This document shows positions 36,580-45,621 of a DNA stretch of 64,000 bases, piece after piece. The stretch is from WHTX01 sp038255145 (GTDB taxonomy: Bacteria > Actinomycetota > Acidimicrobiia > Acidimicrobiales > CAIXPF01): positions 23,971 through 87,970 of the forward strand of contig JBBSLP010000017.1 of NCBI GenBank assembly GCA_038255145.1, given 5' to 3'. The notes beneath the pieces are model-generated. The model was not told the origin of the DNA. It saw only the letters and a program-made list of their open reading frames with translations, and made no database searches. Position 1 is the stretch's first letter. Each line of letters opens with the position of its first letter. The position numbers were made by a program, and so were the translations under genes.

Positions 36580-37071
36580 GTGTCCACCTCCGAGGTCACC
36601 GCGGACACCGCCGTTGCCGCCCTGTTCTCCCCGGCCTGGGCCCAGGCTGCCCTCGAGGCCGTCAACCGGGGGCCGTCGCCGGCGGCCCGGGCCAAGAAGA
36701 TCGACCGCTACTGGTCGTGGATCGACGAGGTCCGTCCCCGCGTCAACGCGGTGTGGGGCCTGGCCGCCCGTGACCTGGAGGGGCCCAACTGCCTGCTGCT
36801 GACCATCGAGGCCGGGGTGGTGACGCGGGCCGAGGTCGTCGACCTGGACGACGGTCGGGCCCGGGCCACCTACCTGCAGGTGGGGGACGTCGACGCCTGG
36901 CGACAGTTGGCGAACGGTTATGACGTGGGCAAGGCCGTGATGTACCGACGACTGATGCTGGAGGAGGGCGACGTGCTCCTCTTCTTCCGCACCGCCTACT
37001 TCTGGACCGAGTCCCTGGCCGCCATCCAGGAGATCCCCGCTACGGCGCCGCCAGCGGCCGTCCCCGCCTGA
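36580..37071 (+). CDS. SCP2/sterol-carrier-like protein
   Basis: 163 residues. The central part (LTIEAGVVTRAEVVDLDDGRARATYLQVGDVDAWRQLANGYDVGKAVMYRRLMLEEGDVLLF) has the beta-sheet-plus-helix pattern of SCP2-like lipid carriers: alternating strands, then DAWxxLxxG and a helix. No catalytic residues. It begins 4 bp after the R2lox stop, so it is probably the lipid-carrier partner of that oxidase, a functional inference from the gene pair. GTG start. Confidence 0.65.
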   Translation: MSTSEVTADTAVAALFSPAWAQAALEAVNRGPSPAARAKKIDRYWSWIDEVRPRVNAVWGLAARDLEGPNCLLLTIEAGVVTRAEVVDLDDGRARATYLQVGDVDAWRQLANGYDVGKAVMYRRLMLEEGDVLLFFRTAYFWTESLAAIQEIPATAPPAAVPA

Positions 37072-37261
37072 CCCCCGGTCCGGCAAGCTGGGGGGCGGGC
37101 CGCAATCGCTTCGGTGGCGGCCTCGGGCGTCGAATCGACGTCGAATCGATGACCGGGGGGCGTCGTAGAGGGCGGTTGCTGGCTGTCCCACCCTGACCGG
37201 CCTGTTCTCGGGAAGATCGTCGACCGCTGCGGTTGACGACGGACACGGGCCACACTGGGGC

Positions 37262-38179
37262 ATGGGTGTCGCGCCGCTGGTGTTGACCAGTGCCAGCGCC
37301 GGGGGGTCGGCGTGGGAGATGGCCACCCGGGCCGCCCACCCTGCCCTGGTGCCGTGGGTGGCGCGCTACTGCGGTTACGTCGAGCGCAGCGTGGCCCCGG
37401 TGCGCCGGCTGCAGGTGCCCAACGGCTCGATCGTCCTCATCATCAGCTTCGGCGACCCCATCCACGTGACCAACGGTCTGGCCGCCATCGGCGTAGGGAC
37501 CGAGGGCGGCAGGACGGTGAAGGCCCGGGAGACGTCCTTCGTGGCCGGGATGAGCGACCAGCCCACGGTTACCGAGTTCGTCGGCCCTCAGGCCGGGGTG
37601 CAGCTCGACCTCACCCCGCTGGGGGCCCGCCGCCTGCTGGGCCTGCCCATGCGCGAGGTGGCCAACGAGATCGTGGGCCTCGACGCCCTGGGCAGCCGTC
37701 GACTGGTCGGGCTGGCCGATCGGTTGGCCGACCGGCCCGACTGGTCCGCCCGCTTCGACCTGCTCGACGAGCTGCTGCTCAGCTGGGCCGCCGACGGTCC
37801 TGTCGTCGACCCTGCCGTGGCCTGGGCGTGGTCCCAGCTCGACCGACCCGACGCGCCCGCCACCGTGTCCTCCCTGGCCCGGGAGATCGGCTGGAGCCAG
37901 CGCCACTTCGTGGCCCGCTTCCGGGACCAGATCGGCCTGCCTCCCAAGCCCACGGCCCAGGTGTTGCGCTTCAACCGGGCCGTCACCCTGCTGGGCACGC
38001 CCCCTGGTCGCCCGGACGGTCGGCCCGTCAGCCTCTCCATCAGCGAGGTGGCGGCCCGCTGCGGCTACGCCGACCACAGCCACCTGGTGCGAGAGTTCCG
38101 TCGCCTGGCCGGCTGCACCCCCTCGGCCTACCTGGCCTCGCAGCACCCCGAGCTCAACGGCGTGGTTGCCGGGAACTGA
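37262..38179 (+). CDS. AraC-family transcription regulator
   Basis: 305 residues. The N-terminal half (VARYCGYVERSVAPVRRLQVPNGSIVLIISFGDPI) is a cupin-like sensor (DUF6597-like), and the C-terminal 110 residues are a two-HTH AraC domain: SSLAREIGWSQRHFVARFRDQIGLPPKPTAQVLRFNRAVTLL and SEVAARCGYADHSHLVREFRRLAGCTPSAYL. Ligand and targets unknown; a VOC gene follows by 85 bp and may be a target. ATG start at 37262. Confidence 0.9.
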   Translation: MGVAPLVLTSASAGGSAWEMATRAAHPALVPWVARYCGYVERSVAPVRRLQVPNGSIVLIISFGDPIHVTNGLAAIGVGTEGGRTVKARETSFVAGMSDQPTVTEFVGPQAGVQLDLTPLGARRLLGLPMREVANEIVGLDALGSRRLVGLADRLADRPDWSARFDLLDELLLSWAADGPVVDPAVAWAWSQLDRPDAPATVSSLAREIGWSQRHFVARFRDQIGLPPKPTAQVLRFNRAVTLLGTPPGRPDGRPVSLSISEVAARCGYADHSHLVREFRRLAGCTPSAYLASQHPELNGVVAGN

Positions 38180-38264
38180 CCGCCAGCGCGGCGCCAGGGT
38201 CGGCCTCGGCCGTGGTCACGTTCGTCCAAGACCGAACGGCGGTGACGGTCGTACCGTCGCCGCC

Positions 38265-38681
38265 ATGGTCACCAACGCCGCCCCCAGCATCTACCCCACC
38301 CTGCGTTACGCCGACGCCCAGGGGGCCATCGCCTTCCTGGTCGACGCCTTCGGGTTCGGCCGCCAGGAGGTCATGGAGACCCCCGACGGCGCCGTCCAGC
38401 ACGGCTTGCTGAGCTGGGGCAACGGCCTCATCATGGTGAGCTCGAAGTCGGGGACGGGGGAGCCGGGGCTCTTCGACCTGGGCCCGATGTGCCTGTACCT
38501 GGTCACGGAGGACCCCGACGCCGTGCACGACCGGGCCGTGGCCGCGGGAGCGGAGATCGTCATGGGCCTGGTCGACCAGGACTACGGCTCCCGCGAGTTC
38601 GCCGCCCGCGACGCCGAGGGCTTCGTCTGGTGCTTCGGCACCTACCAGCCCGCCGTGACCACGGCCGCGGCCCCGGCCTGA
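38265..38681 (+). CDS. VOC-family protein (glyoxalase/bleomycin-resistance fold)
   Basis: 138 residues of two VOC modules: YPTLRYADAQGAIAFLVDAFGFGRQEVMETPDGAVQHGLLSWGNGLIMV and CLYLVTEDPDAVHDRAVAAGAEIVMGLVDQDYGSREFAARDAEGFVWCFGTYQP. Metal-ligand residues are only partly kept (His in VQHG), so it may bind rather than transform a small molecule. It lies after the AraC-type regulator, a common pairing. ATG at 38265 is the start of the conserved part. Confidence 0.82.
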   Translation: MVTNAAPSIYPTLRYADAQGAIAFLVDAFGFGRQEVMETPDGAVQHGLLSWGNGLIMVSSKSGTGEPGLFDLGPMCLYLVTEDPDAVHDRAVAAGAEIVMGLVDQDYGSREFAARDAEGFVWCFGTYQPAVTTAAAPA

Positions 38682-38711
38682 TGGGGTGACGGCTGCGGCC
38701 AGCGGGCCCGC

Positions 38712-39908
38712 TCAGCCGATGGCGCCCGTGCGGTGCAGGGCGGCCAGCTGGCTGGCGTCGAGACCGAGGACCTCGGCCAGCACCTCGTCGGTGTGCTGGC
38801 CCAGGGCGGGGCTGGGCACGAGCTCACGCTGGTCCGAACCCTCGTAGCGGATGGGGGAGCGGGGCAGGGTGACGCGGCCCAGCTCGGGGTGGTCGACCTC
38901 GACCAGGTAGCCCCGCTGGTGCAGGTGCTCGTCGACCAGCACCTCGGCCAGGTCACGCACGGGGGCGGCGGGCACGTGGTGGTCCCGGCACGACGCCCAC
39001 ACCTCGTCGCGGTCCAGGCCCACGGTCCACGCGGCCACGGCGGCGTCGACCTCCTCCATGCGGGCGGCCCGCCGGGTGTGGTCGGCGTAGCCGGGGTCCT
39101 CGGCCAGGTCGGGCCGGCCCATGGCCACGATCAGGTTGCGCCAGTGCTGCTCGGTGGTGCAGATGATGGCCACCCAGCCGTCTCTGGTCGGGTACACGTT
39201 GTACGGGGCCATGGCCAGGCCGCCATGGCGGTTGGCCGTCCGGCCCGGCCCCTCGCCTCCGCTGGCGTGGTGCTGGGCCAGGTTGGAGGCCAGGGCGGGG
39301 AACGCAGCCTCGAGCATGGACACCTCCACGACGCGCCCGCGCCCCGTGCGCTCCCGCTCGAACAGGGCGGTCATGATGCCCCCGTAGAGGTGGGCGCCGC
39401 CGAGGAAATCGCACACCGCGGGGCCGGCCTTGACCGGGGCGTGCTCGGGCCAGCCGGTCACGCTCATGAAGCCCGATCGGGCCTGCACGGTCAGGTCCAT
39501 GGCCAGGTCGTCGCGGGAGGGACCGCTGCGGCCGTAGCCCGAGGCCGAGGCGTAGACCAGGCGGGGGTTGGCGGCCAGCAGCACGTCGGGACCGATGCCC
39601 AGGCGGGTGGTGACCGTGGGCGCGTAGTTCTCCAGCAGCACGTCGCTGTGGCGGACGAGCTCGATCAGCAGGTCACGACCGGTCTCGGACTTGAGGTCGA
39701 GGACCAGGTCCCGCTTGGTCGAGTTGAGGATGGCCAGGGGCAGCGAGGCCCCCGCCACCTTGGCCCGGCGGCGCACGGGCTCCCCGTCGGGCGGTTCGAT
39801 CTTGATCACGTCGGCCCCGGCCATGGCCATCAGGAAGCCGGCGTAGGGCCCCTGGTAGATCTGGCCGAGGTCGAGCACGCGGATGCCGACCAGCGGTAGG
39901 TCCCCCAT
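38712..39908 (-). CDS. CaiB/BaiF-family CoA transferase
   Basis: 398 residues of the family III CoA transferases. IRVLDLGQIYQGPYAGFLMAMAGADVIKIEPPDGEPVRR opens the Rossmann-like domain; the catalytic Asp is in DLAMDLTVQARSGFMSVTG (about residue 155), with the KAGPAVCDFLGG loop and NRHGGLAMAPYNVYPTRDGWVAIICTTEQHW following. It moves CoA between a donor acyl-CoA and a carboxylate. ATG at 39908; 10 extra upstream codons are dropped as unconserved. Possibly in one operon with the SnoaL-like gene 60 bp upstream. Confidence 0.93.
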   Translation of the reverse strand: MGDLPLVGIRVLDLGQIYQGPYAGFLMAMAGADVIKIEPPDGEPVRRRAKVAGASLPLAILNSTKRDLVLDLKSETGRDLLIELVRHSDVLLENYAPTVTTRLGIGPDVLLAANPRLVYASASGYGRSGPSRDDLAMDLTVQARSGFMSVTGWPEHAPVKAGPAVCDFLGGAHLYGGIMTALFERERTGRGRVVEVSMLEAAFPALASNLAQHHASGGEGPGRTANRHGGLAMAPYNVYPTRDGWVAIICTTEQHWRNLIVAMGRPDLAEDPGYADHTRRAARMEEVDAAVAAWTVGLDRDEVWASCRDHHVPAAPVRDLAEVLVDEHLHQRGYLVEVDHPELGRVTLPRSPIRYEGSDQRELVPSPALGQHTDEVLAEVLGLDASQLAALHRTGAIG

Positions 39909-39968
39909 GGCCGGCAACCTAGTGGCCGGCGTCACCACCCGGGCCCGGCGGTGCTGGCTGGCCGATGC

Positions 39969-40427
39969 TCACTCCAGGGGGGCCGACGCGGCGCGATGAC
40001 GCACGAAGCCCAGGTCGGCCCGGCGGTGGGCGAAGCGCCAGCCCTCGGCGGTGCGCACGAAGCGGTCGTGGTACTCACCCACGAACTTGGGCAGCTCGAC
40101 GGGGGCGGGACCGGTGCGGGGGCCCTCCTGGTCGTGGCGGTAGTTGACCAGGTAGCACAGGCTGGTGGCCTCCTCCGACGAGGTCACGTCGACGGCCACG
40201 TTGGTGCACAGGTGGCGCGACAGCCGCCGGGTCACACCCTGGCGGCGGCTGAAGCCGGCGAGGATCTGGGCCTTCCCGTCCATGACCAGGTCGGCGGACT
40301 CCCACACACCGTCCTCGGTGAACAGCTCGGCGATGCCCGCGGCCTCGCCGAAGTCGACGAGGCGGCAGTACTCCACGATCAGCCGCTCGCACGCCCGTTC
40401 CGCCAGCAACCGCTCGAGGTCGTCCAT
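39969..40427 (-). CDS. SnoaL/NTF2-like protein
   Basis: 152 residues. An N-terminal helix pair (RACERLIVEYCRLVDFGEAAGIAELFTEDGVWES) and a curved sheet (HLCTNVAVDVTSSEEATSLCYLVNYRHDQ ... YHDRFVRTAEGWRFAHRRADLGFV) mark the SnoaL-like group of NTF2 folds. Members include isomerases, hydrolases and ring dioxygenase small subunits. No catalytic residues could be assigned. ATG start at 40427; it reads into the CoA-transferase gene. Confidence 0.8.
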   Translation of the reverse strand: MDDLERLLAERACERLIVEYCRLVDFGEAAGIAELFTEDGVWESADLVMDGKAQILAGFSRRQGVTRRLSRHLCTNVAVDVTSSEEATSLCYLVNYRHDQEGPRTGPAPVELPKFVGEYHDRFVRTAEGWRFAHRRADLGFVRHRAASAPLE

Positions 40428-40480
40428 GGTTCCGGACCGTAGCCGGCGCGGCTGCGGTCACCGGCCCTGGGTCCGGGCGC

Positions 40481-40530
40481 GGCAACGGGGTGGAGGCTGC
40501 GGCTCCCATCGCCGCCTCCACCCCGTTGCC
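40481..40530 (-). terminator. perfect 17-bp inverted repeat after malate synthase
   Basis: 17-bp arms (40481-40497 and 40514-40530) with a 16-nt loop in the gap between the malate synthase stop (40650) and the SnoaL-like start (40427), both leftward. This makes it a strong terminator for malate synthase, or a 5' structure of the SnoaL transcript. Confidence 0.65.
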
Positions 40531-40649
40531 AGACCGGATCCCCAACGACCGGCGAAGACCAGAGGATGGACCTGGTGTGCGCGCCTGGCGTGACGGGATG
40601 GCTACGGTTCGATGCCCAGCCCGCCTTCGTGTCCGAGCGGATGGCGCGC

Positions 40650-42221
40650 TCAGCCCAGGCGGGCCCCGGCCACCAGGGTGAGGAAGTCGGGCAGGTCGTG
40701 GGACAGCGCCACCTGGCGGACGACCTCGGCGGCCACGGCCAGGCGCTCGGCGTCGAGCCCGTTGGCGGCCAGGGTGTCGAGCTCGGCCCGCAGCACGTCC
40801 TCGACCAGGGCCGAGGCGACCACGGTGCCGTCCTCCAGCACCACCCCGTGGCGCACCCACTGCCAGATCTGGCTGCGGGAGATCTCGGCCGTGGCCGCGT
40901 CCTCCATGAGGTCGTTGATGGCCACCGCGCCCCGGCCCGCCAGCCACGCCTCGAGGTACTGCAGGGCCACGCTCACGTCGTTGACCAGGCCGGCCCGGGT
41001 GGTGGACGAGCCGGGGATGGCCGTGTCGAGCAGGGCGTCGACGTCGTCCTCGAGCTCGGGCACCCGGTCGAGCTGGTTGAGCCGGTCACCCAGGGTGGCG
41101 TCGAAGACCTCGGTGGCCACGGCCACCAGGTCGGGGTGGGCCACCCAGGTGCCGTCGTAGCCCAGGCCCGCCTCGCGCTCCTTGTCGGCCCGCACCGCAG
41201 CCAGGGCCCGCTCGGTGACGTCGGGGTCGCGGCGGTTGGGGATGAAGGCGGACATGCCGCCGATGGCGTGGGCCCCGTGGCGGTGGCACACGGCGACCAG
41301 GCGGCGGGCGTAGGCGGCCATGAAGGGCACGGCCATGGTGACCTGGGCCCGGTCGGGTAGCACGTGGTCGGCGTCGGCCCCGAACTTCTTGATGATGGAG
41401 AAGATGTAGTCCCACCGGCCCGCGTTCAGCCCCGTCGAACGGGTGCGCAGGGCGTAGAGGATCTCCTCCATCTGGTAGGCGGCCAGGATGGTCTCCACCA
41501 GCACCGTCGTGCGGATGGCCCCCGCCTCCAGACCCACCCGGGCCTCGATCTCGGTCAGCGCCTCGTGCCACCACGCCGCCTCGGTCCAGTGCTCGAGCTT
41601 GGGCAGGTACAGGTAGAGGCCGCTGCCCCGATCGGTGAGCCGCCCGGCCGAGTGCAGCGCGCACAGGGCCACGTCGAACAGCGAGCCCGACACCGGCCTG
41701 CCGTCAACGTGCACGTGGGCCTCCTCGAGGTGCAGGCCCCGGGGACGAACGATGAGGGTGGCCACCGACGGCGCCAGGCGGTCGACTGAGCCGTCAGGGC
41801 GTTCGAAGCTGATGGACAGGTCCGCGGCGTCACGCACGTTGCGCTGGCCCTCGAGCACGTTGGTCCACGTCGGGGACATGGAGTCCTCGAAGTCGGTCAT
41901 GAACACCCGGGCGCCCGAGTTGAGGGCGGAGACCATCATCTTGCGGTCGGTGGGACCGGTGATCTCGCAGCGGCGGTCGACGAGGTCGGCGGGGGGTGCG
42001 GCCACCGTCCAGTCCCCGGCTCGGATCTCGGCCGTCTCCGGGAGCAGGGTGGGCCGCTCGCCGGCGTGGAAGCGGGCCGTGCGGGTCACCCGCTCGGCCA
42101 GCAGGGCCCGACGCCCGGGGCCGAAGGTCCGTTCGATGTGGGCCACGAGGTCGAGGGCCTCGGCGGTGAGGACATCGTCGTAGCCGTCGGCCCGGCCGAT
42201 GATCTGCGCTGGTCCGGTCAT
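40650..42221 (-). CDS. aceB: malate synthase A
   Basis: 523 residues, the size of malate synthase A (not the 720-residue G form). Hallmarks: TDFEDSMSPTWTNVLEGQRNVRDA, LIVRPRGLHLEEAHVHVDG with the catalytic Arg, ETILAAYQMEEILYALRTRSTGLNAGRWDYIFSIIKKF, and the catalytic-Asp-bearing GYDGTWVAHPDLV. It condenses glyoxylate with acetyl-CoA to malate. No isocitrate lyase is nearby, so a glyoxylate shunt is not proven here. ATG at 42221 gives the usual start. Confidence 0.95.
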   Translation of the reverse strand: MTGPAQIIGRADGYDDVLTAEALDLVAHIERTFGPGRRALLAERVTRTARFHAGERPTLLPETAEIRAGDWTVAAPPADLVDRRCEITGPTDRKMMVSALNSGARVFMTDFEDSMSPTWTNVLEGQRNVRDAADLSISFERPDGSVDRLAPSVATLIVRPRGLHLEEAHVHVDGRPVSGSLFDVALCALHSAGRLTDRGSGLYLYLPKLEHWTEAAWWHEALTEIEARVGLEAGAIRTTVLVETILAAYQMEEILYALRTRSTGLNAGRWDYIFSIIKKFGADADHVLPDRAQVTMAVPFMAAYARRLVAVCHRHGAHAIGGMSAFIPNRRDPDVTERALAAVRADKEREAGLGYDGTWVAHPDLVAVATEVFDATLGDRLNQLDRVPELEDDVDALLDTAIPGSSTTRAGLVNDVSVALQYLEAWLAGRGAVAINDLMEDAATAEISRSQIWQWVRHGVVLEDGTVVASALVEDVLRAELDTLAANGLDAERLAVAAEVVRQVALSHDLPDFLTLVAGARLG

Positions 42222-42783
42222 GGGTGCCTCCGTGGCGTCTTCTCGTACATCGTCGGCCCTGCACGGTCGAGCATGGCCCACCGGGACCGGTCGGGGCACG
42301 CCCGCCGGGCCGGGCCCCCTGCGCTGGGTGCCTGTCCCCTCCACGGAGGTCGGTGCAGATGGGCGTGACACGGCCGGCCACAACGCGGGGACCGTCGTCG
42401 GTGGCTCCGCCATTCGTGTGGAGAAAGGACACGTCGGTACCGACCCTCTGAGGTGACTCACCCTGCGGCGCGAGGTACTCGTTCACCGGCGCGTCGCGCT
42501 CGCGACGCTTGCCATCGAGCGGTCTGACCTCCACGTCCGGCCCTGCAGCGATGCGTGATCGTCGCGAACCCGAACGTTGCGTGAGGTCGCCGGCCCGACA
42601 ATCAACCCTTACGTGACAAGAGGGTGATGGCGGTATGGCTGCTGTCCCAGTAGACCATTTGCGCTCTTGACAGCGTGAAGCACGGTGCAGTGTTGGCGAT
42701 AGGGTTGACCTCCACACCGGCTCTCGGACCTGGCGGACCGAGAGCCCGAGGAGCTTCGGGATGCGGGCGCAGGGAGGCACAGC
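42222..42783. other. 562-bp intergenic region between divergent genes, with hairpins
   Basis: Lies between the divergent malate synthase and PIG-L genes and holds no credible gene. Seen here: an 18-bp palindrome GCGTCGCG-CT-CGCGACGC (42491-42508); a perfect 9-bp stem with 10-nt loop (42719-42746) just before the PIG-L start; and a TTGACA at 42667 without a well-spaced -10. The lower-GC stretch around 42600-42700 is a likely promoter zone for the rightward gene. Confidence 0.5.
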
Positions 42784-45621
42784 GTGATCGGTCGTCGCGG
42801 GTTGGTCGGCGGGCGCGTCCCCCGCCCGGCGGCGGCCCTGTGGCGCCGGCGGGTGCGGGCCGCCGCGGTCGACGACACCGCGGCCAGCTCGGCCCGGACC
42901 ACCGTCGTGGTGGCCACCCGGCCCGGCGACGAGGTGCTGGGCTGCGGCGCCGTCCTGGCTCGCAAGCGGGCCTCGGGCACGACCGTGGACCTGGTGGTGG
43001 TGACGGACGGACGCCACCTCAACCCCAGCCTGGTGCTCACCCCGTCGGCCCTGGCCGACCGGGTGGGTGTCGAGACCCTGGAGGCGGCGGCCATGTTGGG
43101 CATCGACGCCGACCACGTCCACCGCCTCGGGTTCGAAGAGGGGCGGCTGGGGGCCAGCGCCGCCGAGCTCGAAGCCGCACTGGCCTCCCTGCTGACCGAG
43201 CTCGACCCGGCCGAGGTGCTCGTCCCCTCGCCCCACGAGTTCGACGTCGACCGCCGCCACGTAGCCGCCGCGGTGGGGCGGGCGCTCGACCGGGGCGCCC
43301 GCGTCCGCCTCGTGCTGGGCTACGGGATGGACAGCTGGGTCGATCCCGTGCCTGCGCTGACGGCCAGGCCGCCGGTGCACCGCCTCGTGCGGGCCGACCG
43401 GTTCCTCCACCTGCAGCGGGCCGCCCTGGCCCGCCACCGGTCGCGCACGTCCAACCCCACCGGCGAGCTGGGCTGGCGCACGCCCGACCGGGCCACCCTG
43501 GCCCTGTTCGACACGGCCGAACAGGTCCTGGTGCCGCTGAGAGCGGCCGAGCTGGTGGCCGGCGACCCTGGTGGGCCCGGTGGGCCTGGCGACCCCGGTG
43601 GGTCCGATAGGCCCGGTGGGCCGTCGGCGGGTTCCGGCCCGGCCGCCCCCGCCCGCAACGGTCCCCCCATCGACGGCGTGGTCGATGCCTTCCACCTGCT
43701 CACCGATGACGGTGACGACGTGGCCGCCGGTGCCGTGATCGGCTCACGCGCTCCGTCGGGGGCCACCCGCCTGGGGGCCGACGCCGAGGCGACCGTGGCC
43801 CTGACCGGCGGTCGCCTGCGCCTCGGCCACCTCGACACGCCGGGCTGGGGCCGCCAGGGCGTGGCCTACGGCCCCTTCGTGCGCCGCCCGGGCCTCACCT
43901 TCGCCGCCCGGGTCACCAACTCGCACCACAACGCCCACACCGACCCTGCGCCCCGGGGACCCCGCTCGGCCCTGGCCGCGCTGCGTCGGGACCGCGACCT
44001 CAGCGTCCTCCTGCGGCCGGCCATCGACGACAACCTGATCCTGGGCCTGCTCTCCCATCCCGTGCCCGACGGACCGCACGGAGCGGGCAACGCCTTCGTC
44101 GCGCACGCGGCGGGCCCCGTCAACGGTCAGCTGCGGGCCGCGGTGTCGGGCCGGGCCGCGCCCGTGGTCGACGGGGTGCAGGAGCTGACCCTCACCTACG
44201 TGGTCGTGCTCCGCGAACGGGGGGCCACGTACTACCTGTCGGGTCCCGAGGCCGGCGCCGGGGTGTCGCCATGGCCGTGGATGCGTCCGGTGGCCGTCGA
44301 CCTCGAGGACTCGACACCCCTGGTCTACGGCGGCATCCACCAGGCCGTGCACGACGAGTACGGCTACGAGACGGCCACCATCGTCGACAGGGTGCTGGTC
44401 GTGCCCCTCGACGCGTCCGCCGTGCCCACCCCCCGGCGCCTCGACCTGCTCGATGGTGCCGTCGGCGCCGGTCACGGCGACGGCGACGACATCGACCGGA
44501 GCGAAGCCCTCGTCGAGCTCGACGGCCCGGTAGGCCTGCTGCACGCCGTGGTGGGCACGGCCGCCGTGCTCGACGACACCACCACGGTCGGTCTTCGCTG
44601 GCGCACCGACGCCGCCGGCCAGGACGGCTGGCGGCTCGTCGTGGGCCGCGACCGGGCCGAACTGGCCGTGGGCCACGGCGGGGTCTGGCAGGTCGTGGTC
44701 GAGGGCCGTTGCCACCTGCCCGCCGCCCACCAGGGAGCCCTGCAGGTCCTCGACGACGGGGCGAGCATCAGCGTGCACCTGGACGGTGTGCGCCTGTTCG
44801 ACGGTCCGGTGCTCGACCCTCGCCACGGCGCGTCGTGCCACGTCGGCGTGGTCGGGGGTTCGGGCGGGGCCAGGGTGCGGCGCCTCGAGGCCCATCCCCG
44901 CCAGGTGCCCGTGCCCGCAGCCCTGGGCCTGGGCGCGCCGTGGCAGGACCAGGGCACCGTCGTGGTGGCCCGGGACCACTTCGAGGGACCGGCCGGTGCG
45001 CTCGACGAGGTCGGACGACCGCACGGCCTGGGCTGGCAGCGGAGCCTGGGCACGGGCCGGTTGGAGCTCAGCGGGGCCGGGTCGCTGCGGGTGGGGGCTG
45101 ACCGGGCCCGGCCCAACCCCGATCGCACCGCGTACACCGTGGCCTGGGCCCACCCCGACCTGGCCGACGTGGAGGTGGCCGTGCTGCCGCCGGGCACGGC
45201 CCGCAGCCAGGGCCACGGCAGCCGCGGCGGCCTGGTGCTGTGGCAGGACGAGGCCAACTACCTCGTCGTCAACGTGTGGCTCGACGACTCCCCCCACCAC
45301 GATGGTTCGGCCGTCAGCTTCTTCTTCCACTCCGCCGGCCACGAGCGCATGGCCGACGCCCTGTGGACCAACGTCGGACGTCAGGTCACCTGGGGTCGCC
45401 GCATCACGTTGCGCCTGATCAGCGACGGTGACCACGTGACCGTCCTGCTCGATGGCGCGGCCGTGCTGCAGCGTCGGCTGAGCGACGTCCACCCCGGCGT
45501 GGCCCCCCTGCGCATCACCCGGGTCGGCATCGTCGCCAACCAGGAGTGGGGCGACGACACCGGTACCACCTTCTTCGACTTCACCGCGCGCCACACCGCA
45601 ACAGGAGCAGATCGACCGTGA
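42784..45621 (+). CDS. PIG-L deacetylase-like protein with lectin-like C-terminal domains, degenerate active site
   Basis: 945 residues. The N-terminal domain (about 38-200) is a PIG-L/LmbE fold: TTVVVATRPGDEVLGCGAVLARKRASG corresponds to the usual HPDDE motif, but reads RPGDE: the first zinc His is Arg46 and the base Asp is Gly48; only Asp49 remains. The second motif (canonical HPDH) reads DVDRRH. The enzyme is therefore probably inactive or altered. A collagen-like Gly-Pro linker (about 260-290) follows, then two beta-rich regions: one at about 290-560, and one at about 560-940 with two ConA/LamG-like segments (LWQDEANYLVVNVW, HVTVLLDGAAVLQRRL). No signal peptide is evident. The stop overlaps the next start by 4 bp. 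Confidence 0.75.
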   Translation: MIGRRGLVGGRVPRPAAALWRRRVRAAAVDDTAASSARTTVVVATRPGDEVLGCGAVLARKRASGTTVDLVVVTDGRHLNPSLVLTPSALADRVGVETLEAAAMLGIDADHVHRLGFEEGRLGASAAELEAALASLLTELDPAEVLVPSPHEFDVDRRHVAAAVGRALDRGARVRLVLGYGMDSWVDPVPALTARPPVHRLVRADRFLHLQRAALARHRSRTSNPTGELGWRTPDRATLALFDTAEQVLVPLRAAELVAGDPGGPGGPGDPGGSDRPGGPSAGSGPAAPARNGPPIDGVVDAFHLLTDDGDDVAAGAVIGSRAPSGATRLGADAEATVALTGGRLRLGHLDTPGWGRQGVAYGPFVRRPGLTFAARVTNSHHNAHTDPAPRGPRSALAALRRDRDLSVLLRPAIDDNLILGLLSHPVPDGPHGAGNAFVAHAAGPVNGQLRAAVSGRAAPVVDGVQELTLTYVVVLRERGATYYLSGPEAGAGVSPWPWMRPVAVDLEDSTPLVYGGIHQAVHDEYGYETATIVDRVLVVPLDASAVPTPRRLDLLDGAVGAGHGDGDDIDRSEALVELDGPVGLLHAVVGTAAVLDDTTTVGLRWRTDAAGQDGWRLVVGRDRAELAVGHGGVWQVVVEGRCHLPAAHQGALQVLDDGASISVHLDGVRLFDGPVLDPRHGASCHVGVVGGSGGARVRRLEAHPRQVPVPAALGLGAPWQDQGTVVVARDHFEGPAGALDEVGRPHGLGWQRSLGTGRLELSGAGSLRVGADRARPNPDRTAYTVAWAHPDLADVEVAVLPPGTARSQGHGSRGGLVLWQDEANYLVVNVWLDDSPHHDGSAVSFFFHSAGHERMADALWTNVGRQVTWGRRITLRLISDGDHVTVLLDGAAVLQRRLSDVHPGVAPLRITRVGIVANQEWGDDTGTTFFDFTARHTATGADRP

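Noticed and set aside
40650..42221. A glyoxylate-shunt operon
   Set aside because: No isocitrate lyase in the window.
42667..42705. TTGACA as a standard promoter for the PIG-L gene
   Set aside because: No -10-like hexamer at 15-19 bp spacing.
43563..43635. Collagen-like gene
   Set aside because: Only a short Gly-Pro linker within the PIG-L-like protein.
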